This document shows, piece by piece, positions 12,082 through 24,167 of a DNA stretch of 64,000 nt. Both the position numbers and the translations under genes were made by a program. The stretch lies in NCBI RefSeq assembly GCF_037126465.1, contig NW_026999301.1, forward strand, positions 248,001 to 312,000. Direction: 5' to 3'. Positions within the stretch are counted from its first letter, which is position 1; the number at the start of each line of letters is the position of its first letter. The notes under the pieces are model-generated. The model saw nothing but the letters and a program-made list of their open reading frames with translations. It searched no databases and was not told the DNA's origin. Source of the DNA: Ornithodoros turicata. Taxonomy: Eukaryota; Arthropoda; Arachnida; Ixodida; Argasidae.

Positions 12082-13403
12082 TACGAGGTGTGTTCAAGTC
12101 AAACCGGGACTTTTCATTTTCCGCAAATGTAAAATGAACTTACAGGCGAGCAATTAGTTTTATTTTTTAACGCAATCACCAGCTGCACTAATGCACTTGT
12201 CCCAGCGTTTCACGAGGGCTTGGATGCCAGCAGCGTAGAAATCCTTACCGACGCGTAGCAGCCATGATCGGACCGCATTCTTGACCTCGTCGCCGCAGCT
12301 GAAGTGACGGCCCCCAAGGAACGCCTGAAGTGGCCCGAAGAGGTGGAAATCGCTGGGGGCGGGTCTGGAATGTAAGGGGGATGTGGCAGCAACTCCCAGC
12401 CAAGTTCCTGTAAGGTGCGTGTCGTGAGATGCGCGGTATGCGGGCGTGCATTGTCCTGTAGGAGTAGGACTCCTTTGGTGATGAGACCCGGCCGCTTTTG
12501 CTTTAGCGCCTTATGCACATCCCTGAGAACCTGGCAGTGACATGCACTACTGATGGTGGTACCACTGGGCAGTAAATCAACATGAACAACGCCAGCCTTG
12601 TCGCAGAAAACCGTAGCCATGACCTTACCCGCAGACGGGGTGCTTCGGAACTTCTTGGGAGCTGGCGAGCTCGGATGCTTCCACTGTTTTGATGCGCGTT
12701 TAGACTCAGGAGTGAAATAGTGCACCCACATTTCATCGCACGTGATGATCCGATCAAGGAACGGCTGTCCTTCAGTGTCGAAACGGTACCTTAGCTGTTG
12801 TGAGATTTCCAGTCATCTCTGCCGGTCAAAGACGGAGAGCTGCCTCGGGACCCAACGAGCACTAACTTTCCGAAACTGGGGGTGTTCATGAATGATAGTG
12901 TCCAACGTTCCCACAGAAAGGTCCGTCTTTCGAGCCAGTTCGAGACATGTTACCCGTCGGTCCTTGAGGATCAGGCGCTCCACAAGTTGGATGTTCACAC
13001 GAACCTTGACACTGGGCTCTGAGCCGCCGCCCCGGCCGGGATCGTCCTGCACTGATGTATGGCCGTCTCGGAACCGTTTGCACCACCCAAACGCTTTGCC
13101 GCGGCTAAGTGTATCTGTGGCCATACTGAGCCTGAAGCCTTCTGTGAATTTCAGATGACTTTACGCCTTCATTCACGACAAACTTCATTCGCTGTTCGCT
13201 GTGCGCGCTCACCTCGTTGTCGGCCATCTTGTCCAGCACGTGTCTTCTGTTTTGCACAAGCTTTCGACCACCACGTGGTGGTGAACCACAAAGTGGTGAA
13301 CGCGGAGGCCTGTCGCGTGTGAAAATGACGAAAAAGAAGTAGCGCGAGCCATTTGTACACTCAGGAGACAGAAAGTCGCGGTTTGACTTGAACACCCCTC
13401 GTA
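12082..13403 (-). mobile_element. Mariner element, nearly full length
   Basis: The TIRs are about 29 bp. The left reads TACGAGGTGTGTTCAAGTCA; the reverse complement of the right end matches it with two differences. TA lies at each border. The length of 1.32 kb is typical of mariner. The transposase gene runs on the minus strand. Confidence 0.88.
12160..13227 (-). pseudogene. Mariner transposase pseudogene (D,D34D)
   Basis: It starts at ATG 13227 (MADNEVSAHSEQRM) and ends at TAA 12160, about 355 codons, close to the usual length. The N-terminal helix-turn-helix region leads to a GRGGGSEP linker. The catalytic residues are seen as TCDEMWVHYF (first Asp), LLLQDNARPH (second Asp) and SDFHLFGPL (third Asp), with exactly 34 residues between the second and third. 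There are three lesions: a frameshift near 13105, an in-frame stop near 12813 and a frameshift near 12365 just before the third Asp. The catalytic triad is otherwise intact, so inactivation is probably recent. Confidence 0.85.
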
Positions 13404-13417
13404 GTAATCCAAAGTGT

Positions 13418-13595
13418 CGAACCAGAAGTCAAGTATAGACCAGAGGCGGACAACCGGATATCAGGTTAGTCCGGAAGTAGAGAACAGGAAGTCGAGTTGG
13501 ACCGGAAGTGGATACCGGAAGTCGAGTTAGCCCGGAAATGGACAACCGGGAGTTTAATTTACAGGGTAAGTGGATACAAGTCAAGTATGGACTGG
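13418..13595 (+). repeat. CCGGAAGT tandem repeat
   Basis: About five units of roughly 33 bp contain GACCGGAAGTGGA and CGAGTTAG-like spacers. It begins 15 bp after the mariner right end. Confidence 0.65.
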
Positions 13596-13619
13596 AATAT
13601 GCGTTTAATGCATAGATTG

Positions 13620-14475
13620 AGAAGTTAACCTTCAAAAAGAACTCGTTACAAGTTAAGCTACCATGTGCAAAGTTTTATCTAAGTTAATAACGAAGTTCTT
13701 CAGCATGAAATGTAACTCGCAGTTACTGAGTTACTTAAAAAAAGAACGAGTTACTTCCAAGTTACTCCGGAAAAAAGTAGGGCAACACGCTTAGATCGTT
13801 TTCATTTATGTCCAACAATATACCTCTCCCTGTTTGTAAACAAATGACGTGATAGTGTTCGACAATGCCAAAATTTGGTAGAATTGAACTACGCTCGAAG
13901 CTAGAGGTGAACAAGGTCGCTCCCGAAAGCCACGGTCTTGAGGGGGTTACGACATGGTCCCTTAAAGGGACGCGACCCTCGGTCCTACTTTTCTTTCAAT
14001 TGCTTTCAATGGGAGACAGCGAACAGGTGCCCGTTCGTGGAACCCAGCCCTCCTTCCGATTTGTTTCGGTTTCAGTCTGTCTACCAGTGTCATGATGACG
14101 TTTCTCTGGTAGAGGTCTACTCGAACGCTTTGCGCATTACCCCTTGTGGGCGCAAAATGGTTCAGCTTCATTTCAATGGCAGAGGTTCTTACTTCCTGAA
14201 TAAAATACTGTAATTGATTGAATATCACGTTCTATGGGAAAAAATGCCATGAAGGAACCGGAGAGAAAGCAAGAAAATATGTGGACGTGAGTGAAAAGCG
14301 AGTTAAAGGTAACTTGGAACTTAACTTAAGTTACTTTGGCAAAGTTACCTGAAAAAGGAACGAGTTCCTCTGAAAGTTACCACGGCGCAAAAGTACCGAG
14401 TTAAGTTACAAGTTACCAAAAAAAAAAGGAACTTAGTTACAGTAACGAGTTACTTGTAACGAGTTACCTCGAACT
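13620..14475. repeat. AGTTAC-rich dispersed element
   Basis: Both ends are dense in GAACGAGTTAC / AAGTTACTTT motifs. They flank a middle without repeats (13800-14270). Similar fragments occur at 15178-15290, 17190-17275 and 42035-42180. This resembles the termini of non-autonomous DNA transposons; the class is uncertain. Confidence 0.5.
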
Positions 14476-15430
14476 CTGGTTTAATGTTAAAGCATTTCTC
14501 TCGCATTTACCTCTAAATCGCCACTGAATTTTTTCTTTCGAGGGGACTGTACGGACGGACGCTTAGCGAATTCTTAACGACCGAGACATTTGAGTAAGCA
14601 CATGTAATACGTACACGCGTGCTTCCCGGCTGCAGCCAATGAAAGGGAACCACTCTGTTGGGGTGGCCTCGATATTCCCGGATGCGAAATTTCCGATTTC
14701 GACATTCATGATCTCCAAACAAAGAAGATGCAGATGATATGTTGTGTTTAAAAACCCGATGTCACTATTTAACATCTTAGAATTTTGTATGTCTGCCGAA
14801 GTCGTTTTCGCGAACTAAAGCCACATTTTGCAGAAAAAGCTGCTGGAACTAAATGTTTCGTGGTCTCTGATAACCTGCCTAAAATGCACAGTCGAGCACC
14901 TGGGCAATGAGCACCTCATACTAGTTGGAGAGAACGGGAGGCGCAAACTGAACTGCAAGGAACCCGGAAGACCAGCAATTTACACTCCGTGAAACCGTTG
15001 TTTTTTTTTTCTTCTCTTTTTATGTCTCTCATGACCTGTGAGTAAATACGCGTCGACACAGTTTACAACAATTCCCACTCTTGCCTGTTTTTTATTTGAT
15101 GTCTGCAGCAGATCTCTCATCATAATCCTTGACTGTAGTGTACCGGGTAATGTACTGTAAATAAATAAGCTACTGTTTTGTAACTTAACTTAACTCGGTA
15201 GTTTCGTTTACTAGTAACTCGTGAACGAACTAGTCACGATTTGAGGTAACTTCGCCTAAAGTATCTTGAGCAAAGTTAAAAATTACTTTCTATTTCGCTT
15301 CTCGTCCAAGCAGGCAGAACGCTGGCTTCTTACTTTCGATTTTGCTCCTGAAAAATGCGATGGCAGTGCGCCCGCCGCTTGCACGTGCGCGGCGCCTGCC
15401 TGTCTGCTCCGCCGCGTTGCTGCGCGATGT
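14476..15430. other. No confident gene
   Basis: It contains an AGTTAC-type fragment at 15178-15290. A GC-rich patch with open frames on both strands (15283-15496) has no recognised domain. Confidence 0.35.
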
Positions 15431-15431
15431 A

Positions 15432-15646
15432 CAGCTTGGGACAAAAGTTTACGGAACACGGGGATGTCGCATTTCTGCATTGGTGCGACACCCTAAGAGC
15501 AAACAGGAGTGGACTCACATACTGAGAGATGGACAGAATGGCCAGTCACCCGTTCCTTATTCGATCTCTTCCTGTTAGCTAGCAGGGGGCCGCTCAGATG
15601 ATGAAATACGCTACTACCGTGTTCCGTAAACTTTTGTCCCAAGCTG
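15432..15646. mobile_element. Tc1-type MITE, copy 2
   Basis: This 215-bp element has TIRs CAGCTTGGGACAAAAGTTTA / TAAACTTTTGTCCCAAGCTG, perfect over 29 bp and flanked by TA on both sides. It shares AAAGTTTACGGAACAC with the element at 1915. Confidence 0.85.
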
Positions 15647-15847
15647 TACGCTACCACGTTTTCGACGTGTTTCTGAGTCAGGTTGCAGCATGGCGTTCAT
15701 TTTTGCAGTTTCTTGTGCATTTTTTTACTGTGGAGGTGATAGGGACACACTTGGCAAGGTTCTATGAAATGTGGGCGGAAAATGAGGAATTGGAATTGGA
15801 AGAACTTGGAATTCCGATTCTTGCCTTGTGCCCAATTGACAAGGTAC

Positions 15848-16590
15848 AGTGAAACCTCCCTATCTTGAACACCCGCGGTGTAGCCGAAATATGTCCTACT
15901 TAGGGAGGTGTCCGATTTACAGAATACAAGGGAAACAAGAAATGGAAAAGAACACAGCTGTGTTGCCAGAAATGTCCCCCTTCTTCAATTAATGGTCATT
16001 ACCTCTCTACCCACTCTTCACCGATAATTTTTGCTGATTTTAATAGATTCAATTCCGTGCAGATTCTACTCAATGGCATTAGCTTTGGAGCTTTTCGAGC
16101 AGCGTGCAGTTTGCTTGAGAGTTTAAACCCACTTGGAATTAAGCTGAAGACTTGTCTCTGAAGCATCAGCCCACTCTTGATTGTATTGGTGCAGTGCACG
16201 TACAAAGGCTCCAGATAAACCGAAGACAAGTGCTCACACTAGAGAATATTTACAATGTAGACTGACAGTACCCCTTTTTGGACTCCAAACACTAAAACAA
16301 CAGAATGCTGACACCAGTATAGGAAAAAAAAAGTGAAAGTCAAGGGCACTGGCTCATTTTGGGTCTTTTCGGTGCAAACATGGACTGAGATTGAGATAAT
16401 TTGGCCAGGCGTCTGTTCGACTTAGCAGGGAAACCCCTGTCCTACTTCCGGGATAGGGGGGTGTCCTACATAGAGAATTTCGTCCCCATGTATTTTCAAT
16501 GGGAGCCCGTCGGTGCAATGAATCTTGTCCGACATGGGGAGCTGTCCGAGGTAGCGAGGTGTCCGACTTCGGTAGATTTTCTGTGTATTC
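15848..16590. mobile_element. Pogo/Tigger-like non-autonomous element
   Basis: The left end CAGTGAAACCTCCCTATC is followed by CTTAGGGAGGTGTCC. The right side has repeated GAGGTGTCCGACTTCGG-type motifs in inverse orientation. The exact right border is unclear. No transposase. Confidence 0.5.
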
Positions 16591-17916
16591 GAACCTCGAG
16601 GTCGTGCAACGCGAACTTCAGGAAGCAGATGAAGGTATAGCTTCTTCCATTCAAAAGATCAAGTACATGGAATTGGAATTGGAAGTGAAAGAATAATATA
16701 TCTTAGCCCCGACCCAGTCAGGACTGCCTACTCCAAAACAGGAAAAGAGGTAGTCAGTCAAGCAGAAGAAAGTATAAAGGAAAAAGGGGGAAGGAAAGGG
16801 GGAGAAGTTAGGCACATCAAGTACATGATTTTGGCCGTGTCTGACCATGCTTGCTGTCTCGTACGAAGTTGGACTTTTTTTTTTCCTCTCTCGTATGCGT
16901 GTGTATGTTTTTCGTCGTACGCCTATTCTCATTGTGAGAATAATGATGTTGTCTGTTAACGGGCTCTAGGCAAAGCATTCCGAAGCCTTCACCGCTGAAA
17001 CCCAGTCTGATGCCCATAATCATTTGTGCATCCTTGGGAGCCGAGAAACGTGCGAGTGGTCCCCGATATCGAAAGCATCCTGAGCGTGCTACTATACCCC
17101 GCTCCCAACTGTGATAATACCAACTGATTACGCATGCATAAGTCAAGAACTATTTTGGGCATGGTAGCAAGAACTTTCATTTCATTTTCATAACTTGAAA
17201 GTTGTCTAGTGTAACTAGTTACATATTTAGCTCAATCATGTAACTCGAAACTAGTCCCTTTTGCATGATAACTTCCCCATCTCTGCTGAAATGGGACTTT
17301 ATTTGTGATGAATATCTAAGAAATGGCAGGTGCGTGCTTTACTTGATGGAACACTGGTGTCTGGTGGATGCTACACACGCACGCGGAACAGATGATTCCG
17401 CAAAATATGACTAACTCTATACACCTGAGACAAATAAAAGAGCAATAGTGACTCCTGTGCAATTCATTTAAGATAAAGGATGCCCGCAAAAGAATGCCAG
17501 CCTCATCTTGTGGTACTTGTATCCCAATCACACAAAGTCCAAAAAATGTAATCTAAGAGGACACAAAATAAGTCTAGTAAAACGCGCGACGTCAGCAATC
17601 TCCCATCGTCTAATAGAACGCGTACCAGAACGCAGACCCAGGGCGAAGGCTCATAAGTGCTTGCGAAGAGTATTGCATTCCCGTGAGAATTATTGACGCG
17701 GAATCGCAAACATTGATTACGCAGGGTGCGCACGTAATCGGTATTTCTTTCTGACACTGTCTTGTTCCGACTTGCGGCATGACAAGCACTAACGCAAACG
17801 GAGTACCGATACAGTTAGGCCGCTCGTGAAGCCATACTGCAAGACTACTGTATGGACAAAAATAGTCCAGGAACAAGCACGTAGAACAAAAAGCTCAAAT
17901 ATCCCTCCTATATATA
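16591..17916. other. No confident gene
   Basis: Minus frames up to 109 codons (16817-17146) occur without a recognised domain. An AGTTAC-type fragment is at 17190-17275. Confidence 0.3.
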
Positions 17917-18686
17917 CAGGGTGTTTCAGCTAAATCCCCTGGCTAAATAATTCGCGAATGGGTGCACCAATCGAAGAACTTTATTTCTACAAGTATCTGT
18001 CTGATACCACCTACAAGCTGCGCACCGTGTGAATGAGTGGGAGGCGCTCATTATTTAAATAAAAATTCAAATGAGTTTCGTGAAAAAAAAAAACTTCTAA
18101 AGCAGGGCGCGCCGTCAAAATTAAAATGGGTACTACCCCTTTTGAGACCTTCAGTGGACACTTTTTAGATCAAAATCTGCCACCGAAGCGGGTCATTTGT
18201 TGCAGTAATTAATTGGTTTCGGTTTACGTATTTTTGTCGCGGCTGGTCGCGGCGAAACGAAAAAAGCACGTAATTCGTTGGTGTAATTCATTGGTGTTAG
18301 GATGTAATTCATTGGTGGATAAGGCAGTAAAAGAGGGTCCTTTTGCGCTTCACCGCGACCACCCGCGACAAAATTATGTAAACCGAAACCAATTAATTAC
18401 TGCAACAAATGACCAGCTTCGGTGGCAGATTTTTTCTAAAAAATGTACTCTGAAGTTCCCAAAAGGGGTAGTAATCATTTTAATGCCGACAGCGCCTTGC
18501 TTTAGAAGTTTTGTTTGTCCACGAAATTCATTTGAATTTATATTTAAATAATGAGCGCCTCTCACTCATTCATACGGTGCGCAGCTTGTAGGCGGTATCG
18601 GATAGATCCTTGTAAAAAAGAAAGTTCCTCGATTGATGCACCCATTCGCGAATTATTTAGCCCGGGGATTTAATGGAAACACCCGG
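17917..18686. mobile_element. Foldback MITE with arms of about 350 bp
   Basis: The left end CAGGGTGTTTCAGCTAAATC is inverted at the right (GGAAACACCCGG), and TATA flanks both ends. The whole element is a long imperfect palindrome: AATTATTTAG, GCGCTCATTATTTAAAT and CCAATTAATTACTGCAACAAA recur in inverse order around a centre near 18290. No coding. Confidence 0.85.
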
Positions 18687-19094
18687 TATATACATATACG
18701 CACATAAAAGCTGTTTGCGAGCAAACGATCCAAACAAAACAACTCCGACGCGCAGACCGCGCGAGCGCAGAACGCCAAATCCCCTCTCCGACTACCGCTT
18801 GAATTTGCAACCTAGTACTGTCTACAGTTGCCTCCGGCTACACGACATTGCCCTCCGCCCCCCACTACGCAACGGAGTAACGCGTTCCAAAGACTTTCCC
18901 TCTCTGCGTCCACCGACACACAACAAGGGGGCGAGGGAGCCCGCCAGGCACTTGCAAAGTCAAGCCCCATACCAGTCACCAAACGCGAAGCGTTTATGTT
19001 CGCTCAGTGCACTCCGATACCTTTCAGGTCACACGCGTTCGCATAAGTAACAGCCAGGACACCCACGTGAACACTAAACACATTTAGCTTCAAA
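18687..19094. other. No confident gene
   Basis: A 125-codon plus frame (18673-19050) overlaps the foldback right end. It is rich in Arg/Pro/Ser without a domain, and is C-rich sequence rather than clear coding. Confidence 0.3.
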
Positions 19095-19520
19095 ACTTAT
19101 TATGAGGACTCTGAAACCTATCCTTCATAAACAACGAGATTTTGGCCGAGGCAGATCACACTTAGGGACGACACAAACATGTAAGCCTCAACGCCCAGAA
19201 ATCAACGTATGCAACAACTCAGGGAAATCATATCCTTCATCTTCACAACCATCCAATGGCTTCAACTTCCAAACTCATCACGCTGAATTCAACTTCAAAA
19301 CCCATCGCACTGACTTCAACTTCTAAACCCATCACGCAGTCTTCAACTTCAAATCCATCAAACTGACTTCAACTTCGAAACCCATCACACCGCATTATAG
19401 CCCTTCATTTAATTTGAACTTCACAATCACATCACATCATAGCCCTTCATTCAACTTCAACATCACATCACATCATGCCCTTCATTCAGCATCACATCAC
19501 TCTCTATGAAGTGATGGTGA
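19095..19520 (+). repeat. CATCAC/AACTTCA minisatellite, locus 2
   Basis: The pattern (AACCCATCAC, GACTTCAACTTC, TCACATCATAGCCCTTCATT) is the same as at 4395-4830, here in one orientation. Confidence 0.75.
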
Positions 19521-19689
19521 CTGAGGTCGGTGAAGGCCATCATGAATGAATTCGCCGACCTATGTTTAAAGCCCGCCATCAGACCAAAACGTCGTGGATC
19601 GCTCGAAGAGAATGTATACATACTGCTTAAACATTACAAAGCTCGCCTGCACACGTCACGTCTGACTGTACAGTACTACAACCATCCGT

Positions 19690-19850
19690 GATCTTCAATT
19701 TCAGTATCTTCCACATCCGCCATATACGCCTCACGCGGCATCGTCAGGCAACATGTATTCGGCAGTCTCAAGGAGGAGCTTGGCCGCCGGAAGATCACAA
19801 CGGAGACAACAACCAAGCGGTGCGTGGATAAAGAGTTTTAGTAGATCGAA
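19690..19850 (+). pseudogene. Mariner transposase C-terminal fragment
   Basis: The plus frame contains HVFGSLKEELGRRKITTE, the conserved segment just after the third catalytic Asp of mariner transposases. A degraded HPPYTPHAASS-like stretch lies upstream in another frame. No TIR is seen. It lies immediately downstream of the minisatellite. Confidence 0.65.
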
Positions 19851-22075
19851 GGCACTCTGGCTGTCAGGTTTGATTTACTGTCAATTACATATTTAAGGCT
19901 ACTTATTGAACCACCCTCGTACCATTGTGAATTGTTTTTGATTCACTGTTTTTAGCAATTTGAACAACTTCGTCAACCACAGGAACTACAATCCGTTGTG
20001 TACCGCTACAATCACTACAATCACCGTACTAATCTGTCTGTACTTCATGCCTCGTTCAAGTCAGCGGAGAACACCTTACAAAATGTCCTGGCAAAAAAAA
20101 AAAAAAAAAAAAAATGCGAAGGTCAGCAGTTCCACGTGCAACACGGAATGAAGAAGCCATTCCTGGGGCTGAGGGCACATCCAGTGCAGGCACTGCTAGT
20201 GACTGAGTATTTGATGCAATATGTGCGCCTTTCTACGTGTTTTTGTAGGTACCGGCTAGCGCTGGCAATTCGCATAAGGCTATGACGGCAGTACATGGAA
20301 GGACCGTGGAGAACAGCTGCTGGAAAGAATGACCGCAAGGGAATAGCACCTGCACGAAAGTGATCGTGACAATGCCAACGAATGACCGTGGTTTAGCAGG
20401 TCATTCTTGGGAACCGCTACATCACGTTTAGCGATGTGGGTCTCATGAAAAAAATCACTTCTTGCCAAATTCTGTATACAAGTAGAAACACTTGGTACAA
20501 GTAGGTCTCATCATTTATTCAACGATCGCCACGTACCCTTAACTGAGTCTAGCACATGTAAGTGACTACTTGCAGTAAAGTAGCCGAAGGATTATAACAG
20601 TGTGTACCAGAATCTACATTCAGTTACAAGAAAAACAAGTAAACAATCTCTTTAGTTCAAATACTCATTACGTGAGGAGTCTGCCAATGACTGTGATCAA
20701 GGGAGAAAATTAGCACTTTCTTTTGCGTCTTACTTCACCAGCAGTTCCTCCAACAAATGTTAGCCACTGTAAAGGAGAACTAAAGGAAATACTTCATTCA
20801 TTGGGATGCAGTAGCTACTGTGGTTTCATGGACGCGCTGTCACTTCTCGCGGTTGTGGGGAATAGAAAAGCTAATAACAATTCATGGTTGACAATTGCAA
20901 GACCTTGACGGTTTAGTGCATATGAGAAACGGATACCGTTCTCTTGGAGACTGAAGCCACACCCGTTAAACACTGGCCTCGTCCACGGGGAGCAAAGCAA
21001 ACCGATATGTGCTTGCTGGCGAAAGGCCTTTCACCTGACTGGTCAATGCAGGCCAACTGATGCCGGAAGGCGCTTTACATGTGCCATTCCAATTCTTGTT
21101 AACAAGCGCGCTGTTATCTGTTAGACCCCGGCGCTCATTATCGTCATAAGCTTTTATCTAGTAATCATTAGGCAATACTCCTCCTCACGACACTGCTTGT
21201 GACCTCCTCTGCTATGTCACCCATTAGCTATCTGTGAACACTATGGCACTCCGGACTTATGTCATCCCTCCGCTATTCGAGGTACCAGCAGAAATTTTCT
21301 GGACTGTACAGATTACTACGTACTTGAACGATACAACGCTCCTCCTCTAGGTGTCACTAGCAGCGTGTCTCATGAGATAGCATGCCAAGCATAGGAAACC
21401 TCATTGTGACATGACCTCGAACAGGTCCCGGTATAGTGATCACATGTTCGGTCTTGTCTGCAATAACGAAACTGAGAACCCAACTTTCATCTCATTATTC
21501 ATCAAGGGGATTTGCGCGTACGATCTGGAATCTTAGTGCCCCTGACACACGGAGAGCCTAGAACTCTCTTGATGTAGGGATTGTTTTACAACTATGAAAT
21601 ACCCCTTATCGAAACAAGTTTGCGCCACGGATACACGGCAGTGCTGATCTCACTAGAGTGTTTCTCTCAGCGCACGCCGCCGGAAATGTGGCGCTGTCGT
21701 TCAGACACGAAAAGACGGAACAGTCAACATATTTTCAATCAGTAATTTTGGATTCTTAAATGTGTACCTGCATAACAGTCCATGTTTTCTTCTAGGCAGA
21801 GTCGTAGGCTGGTTTCCTGCGTCCTCTATTACATTACGTATGCGTTTTCATGAATACATGATAGTACTCTGTGTACTGCCATTGTGCCCTTCCCTGTTAT
21901 GAATTGCCCTCTTCTGAGATTTTAACGTATTATCAAATTAAGAAAGAAATAATGTTCCAAATCATACAGCCCTAAAACCGATATTTTTTTCAGCAGCCAA
22001 TACGCGGCAGTGGCCTCCGCTACTCCGTAATGCCGTATCTAATTCATTATGACTATTTTCCCAGTTTTCAGAATG
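19851..22075. other. No confident gene
   Basis: A 22-nt A run is at 20093-20114. Frames are all short. I see no structured repeat. Confidence 0.4.
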
Positions 22076-22235
22076 AATCTGGAGAGACGACGAGACCGAA
22101 GCGTATACAGCATGTCAGAACTACAAGACAATTTTAAAGGAGCGTTCAAAATATGGCAGAAACGCTGGGGTCCTTGGGAAGACTCACGAGGGCACATCCC
22201 GGATGGGAATCAAAGTCAATTGCGAACAAGGAAAG
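22076..22235 (+). pseudogene. Possible mariner-like transposase tail
   Basis: NFKGAFKIWQKRWGPWEDS matches the conserved W-Q-K-R-W pattern near the C-terminus of many mariner-like transposases, and the frame closes shortly after. It is very short and has no TIR. A spurious match is possible. Confidence 0.3.
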
Positions 22236-23229
22236 CATAGCATATTCTATAGAGTAGGTCCTAAATTTTGAGCAGCACCTCCTACTTATTCTTTAGATAG
22301 CAGCTGCAGTTCTTCGTGAAAAGTCAAATAAAATGCCCCTCGTAATATATACGGCAAAACGTCGTATATTGCGCGCGAATGGCAGCACATTTGGTCTACG
22401 TGTATCCTGCATTGTTGTTTATACAGCGGCTTCGTACACCTACAGCAGGAGCAAACACTATACGCTGTCCAATACTTAGCACTCAACAAGCCTGGGCACC
22501 ATAGCTAAATAATGTTCATATAACCTCAGGAAACCTCAGCGAAGAGCAAACGATCTTTGAGTTCCAGGTAACAGCTCAACAACTCCAACAATGCGGGGCC
22601 ACACAGAGTATGTATACAACTACATATATCTACACTATAAATGCTACATTGCAACAAAAGTGACAAGAACTACTGCGTGTGTAAATCACGTCGCAGATGA
22701 GAGGTTTATAAATATTCAAATTATCATTCCTAATGAAACTAAGCGCAATCTTGCACACAAGAAGACACACGTTCGAGTTCCTATCTCGCACTACCACTAT
22801 CAGACAGTCAGAAATGAAGTCAGTCGCATCTGTCACCAAAAGCCGTAGCACCTCCTGGTCACATCATAGTGCATCCCAGGTGCAAATAGCCCACCAAGAA
22901 CCAAACGCTGCAGATGTTTGTAACCTCTTTCCTTCTGCTTGTTGGATGTAAAGGAGCATTCAACATATGCATCACTATTGACCTTCCACTTCAAAGCTTA
23001 ATTAGTGATCTCCACAAAATTGTGGGTATCGCCACACAAATTCGGCAATGGAACTAATCAAGAATATATTCTAATGTACTGTTCACAAACCGTGGATGTT
23101 GCTATATTACAACGGACTAAGGTAAGTTTTGTTGTCGTCTGTGCTGGCATGTGTAACCTCTTCGTCGCATTGAGTTTGTTTTCTGTTTGCACGTTGCAGG
23201 AAAGTATATGCGAAAGAACATGTAATATA
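22236..23229. other. No confident gene
   Basis: AT-rich; frames on both strands are under 90 codons without motifs. Confidence 0.4.
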
Positions 23230-24132
23230 CAGGGTGTTTCACCTAATGTGTCATAAAGTTATATTTTATAAATCTACTTATCTCAACATTATGGGATCAA
23301 CGCTATTTAACTCGGTGAAGATTTTGCCATTAGTTCTTAGTACTTTTATGAAAATTTAATTCGCGAGAAATTTAATTTTCCCAATTGAACTCCGAAATTT
23401 GTCAAGTCAACGTCACGTTTTTTCTGTCTTTCGTTTTCTTATTTTCTATTTTTTTTTTTTTTTTTTTGCAATAAGAGAAATGGTATGCAGGATTTACCCC
23501 GTTCTAGTGCAATATACATTCACTGCTACTACAATGTAATAGCCGGGGGAAAAAAAAACAGTTGCGAAAACCGTCCTTTCGAGGAGCGCAAATTCGCTGC
23601 CGCGCGCTCAGATCTCCGCAAGAAGCGATGCGAGGAGGCCATGTATACCTGGCCTTCCACTTTTCATTTTCCAACCTCCTTCTGATAACGGCAACACGGT
23701 TGCAACGGAAAGTTATCTGAAAGAAGAGAGAGAAGGGGCGGCTGAAAACGGAAGACGCGGGTGACAGTCTTCCTTTCGCTGCATCTTGCATTATCTTGGC
23801 GCAAAACTGAAATTGGCCGCCAATTTGCGCTCTTCGAAAAGACGGTTTTCGCATTTGTTTTCAGCTACTATCTTTGTAGCAGTGAACGTATTTTGTACTA
23901 GAGTGGGGTAATTACTGCATGCGCTCTGTTTGTAAAAAAAAAAATCGCGATGTTCACTAGGCAAATTTCGGCGTTCAATTGGGAAAATTCAATTTCTCGC
24001 GAATTCGATAAAAGTGCTCAGATGTAATGGCAAAATCTCCCCTGAGATGAATAGGGTTGACCCCGGCGCTGTTCAGACAAGTAGATTTTTAAATATAATT
24101 TTGTGGCATTGACACGGTAGGTAAAACACCTG
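23230..24132. mobile_element. Foldback element with CAGGGTGTTTCAC ends
   Basis: The left end CAGGGTGTTTCACCTA is inverted at about 24120-24132 (degraded TAAAACACCTG). Inner arms are inverted too: GAAAACCGTCCTTTCG versus CGAAAAGACGGTTTTC, and TTCAATTGGG-type motifs on both sides. It shares its termini with the elements at 17917 and 48386. No coding. Confidence 0.7.
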
Positions 24133-24167
24133 TGTAGCCTCTTCTATAATATTGTGACTACCGACAG

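Noticed and set aside
18673..19050. 125-codon Arg/Pro-rich gene
   Set aside because: It begins inside the end of a foldback element and has biased C-rich composition.
20093..20114. Poly(A) tail of a processed pseudogene
   Set aside because: No target duplication or recognisable gene precedes the A run.
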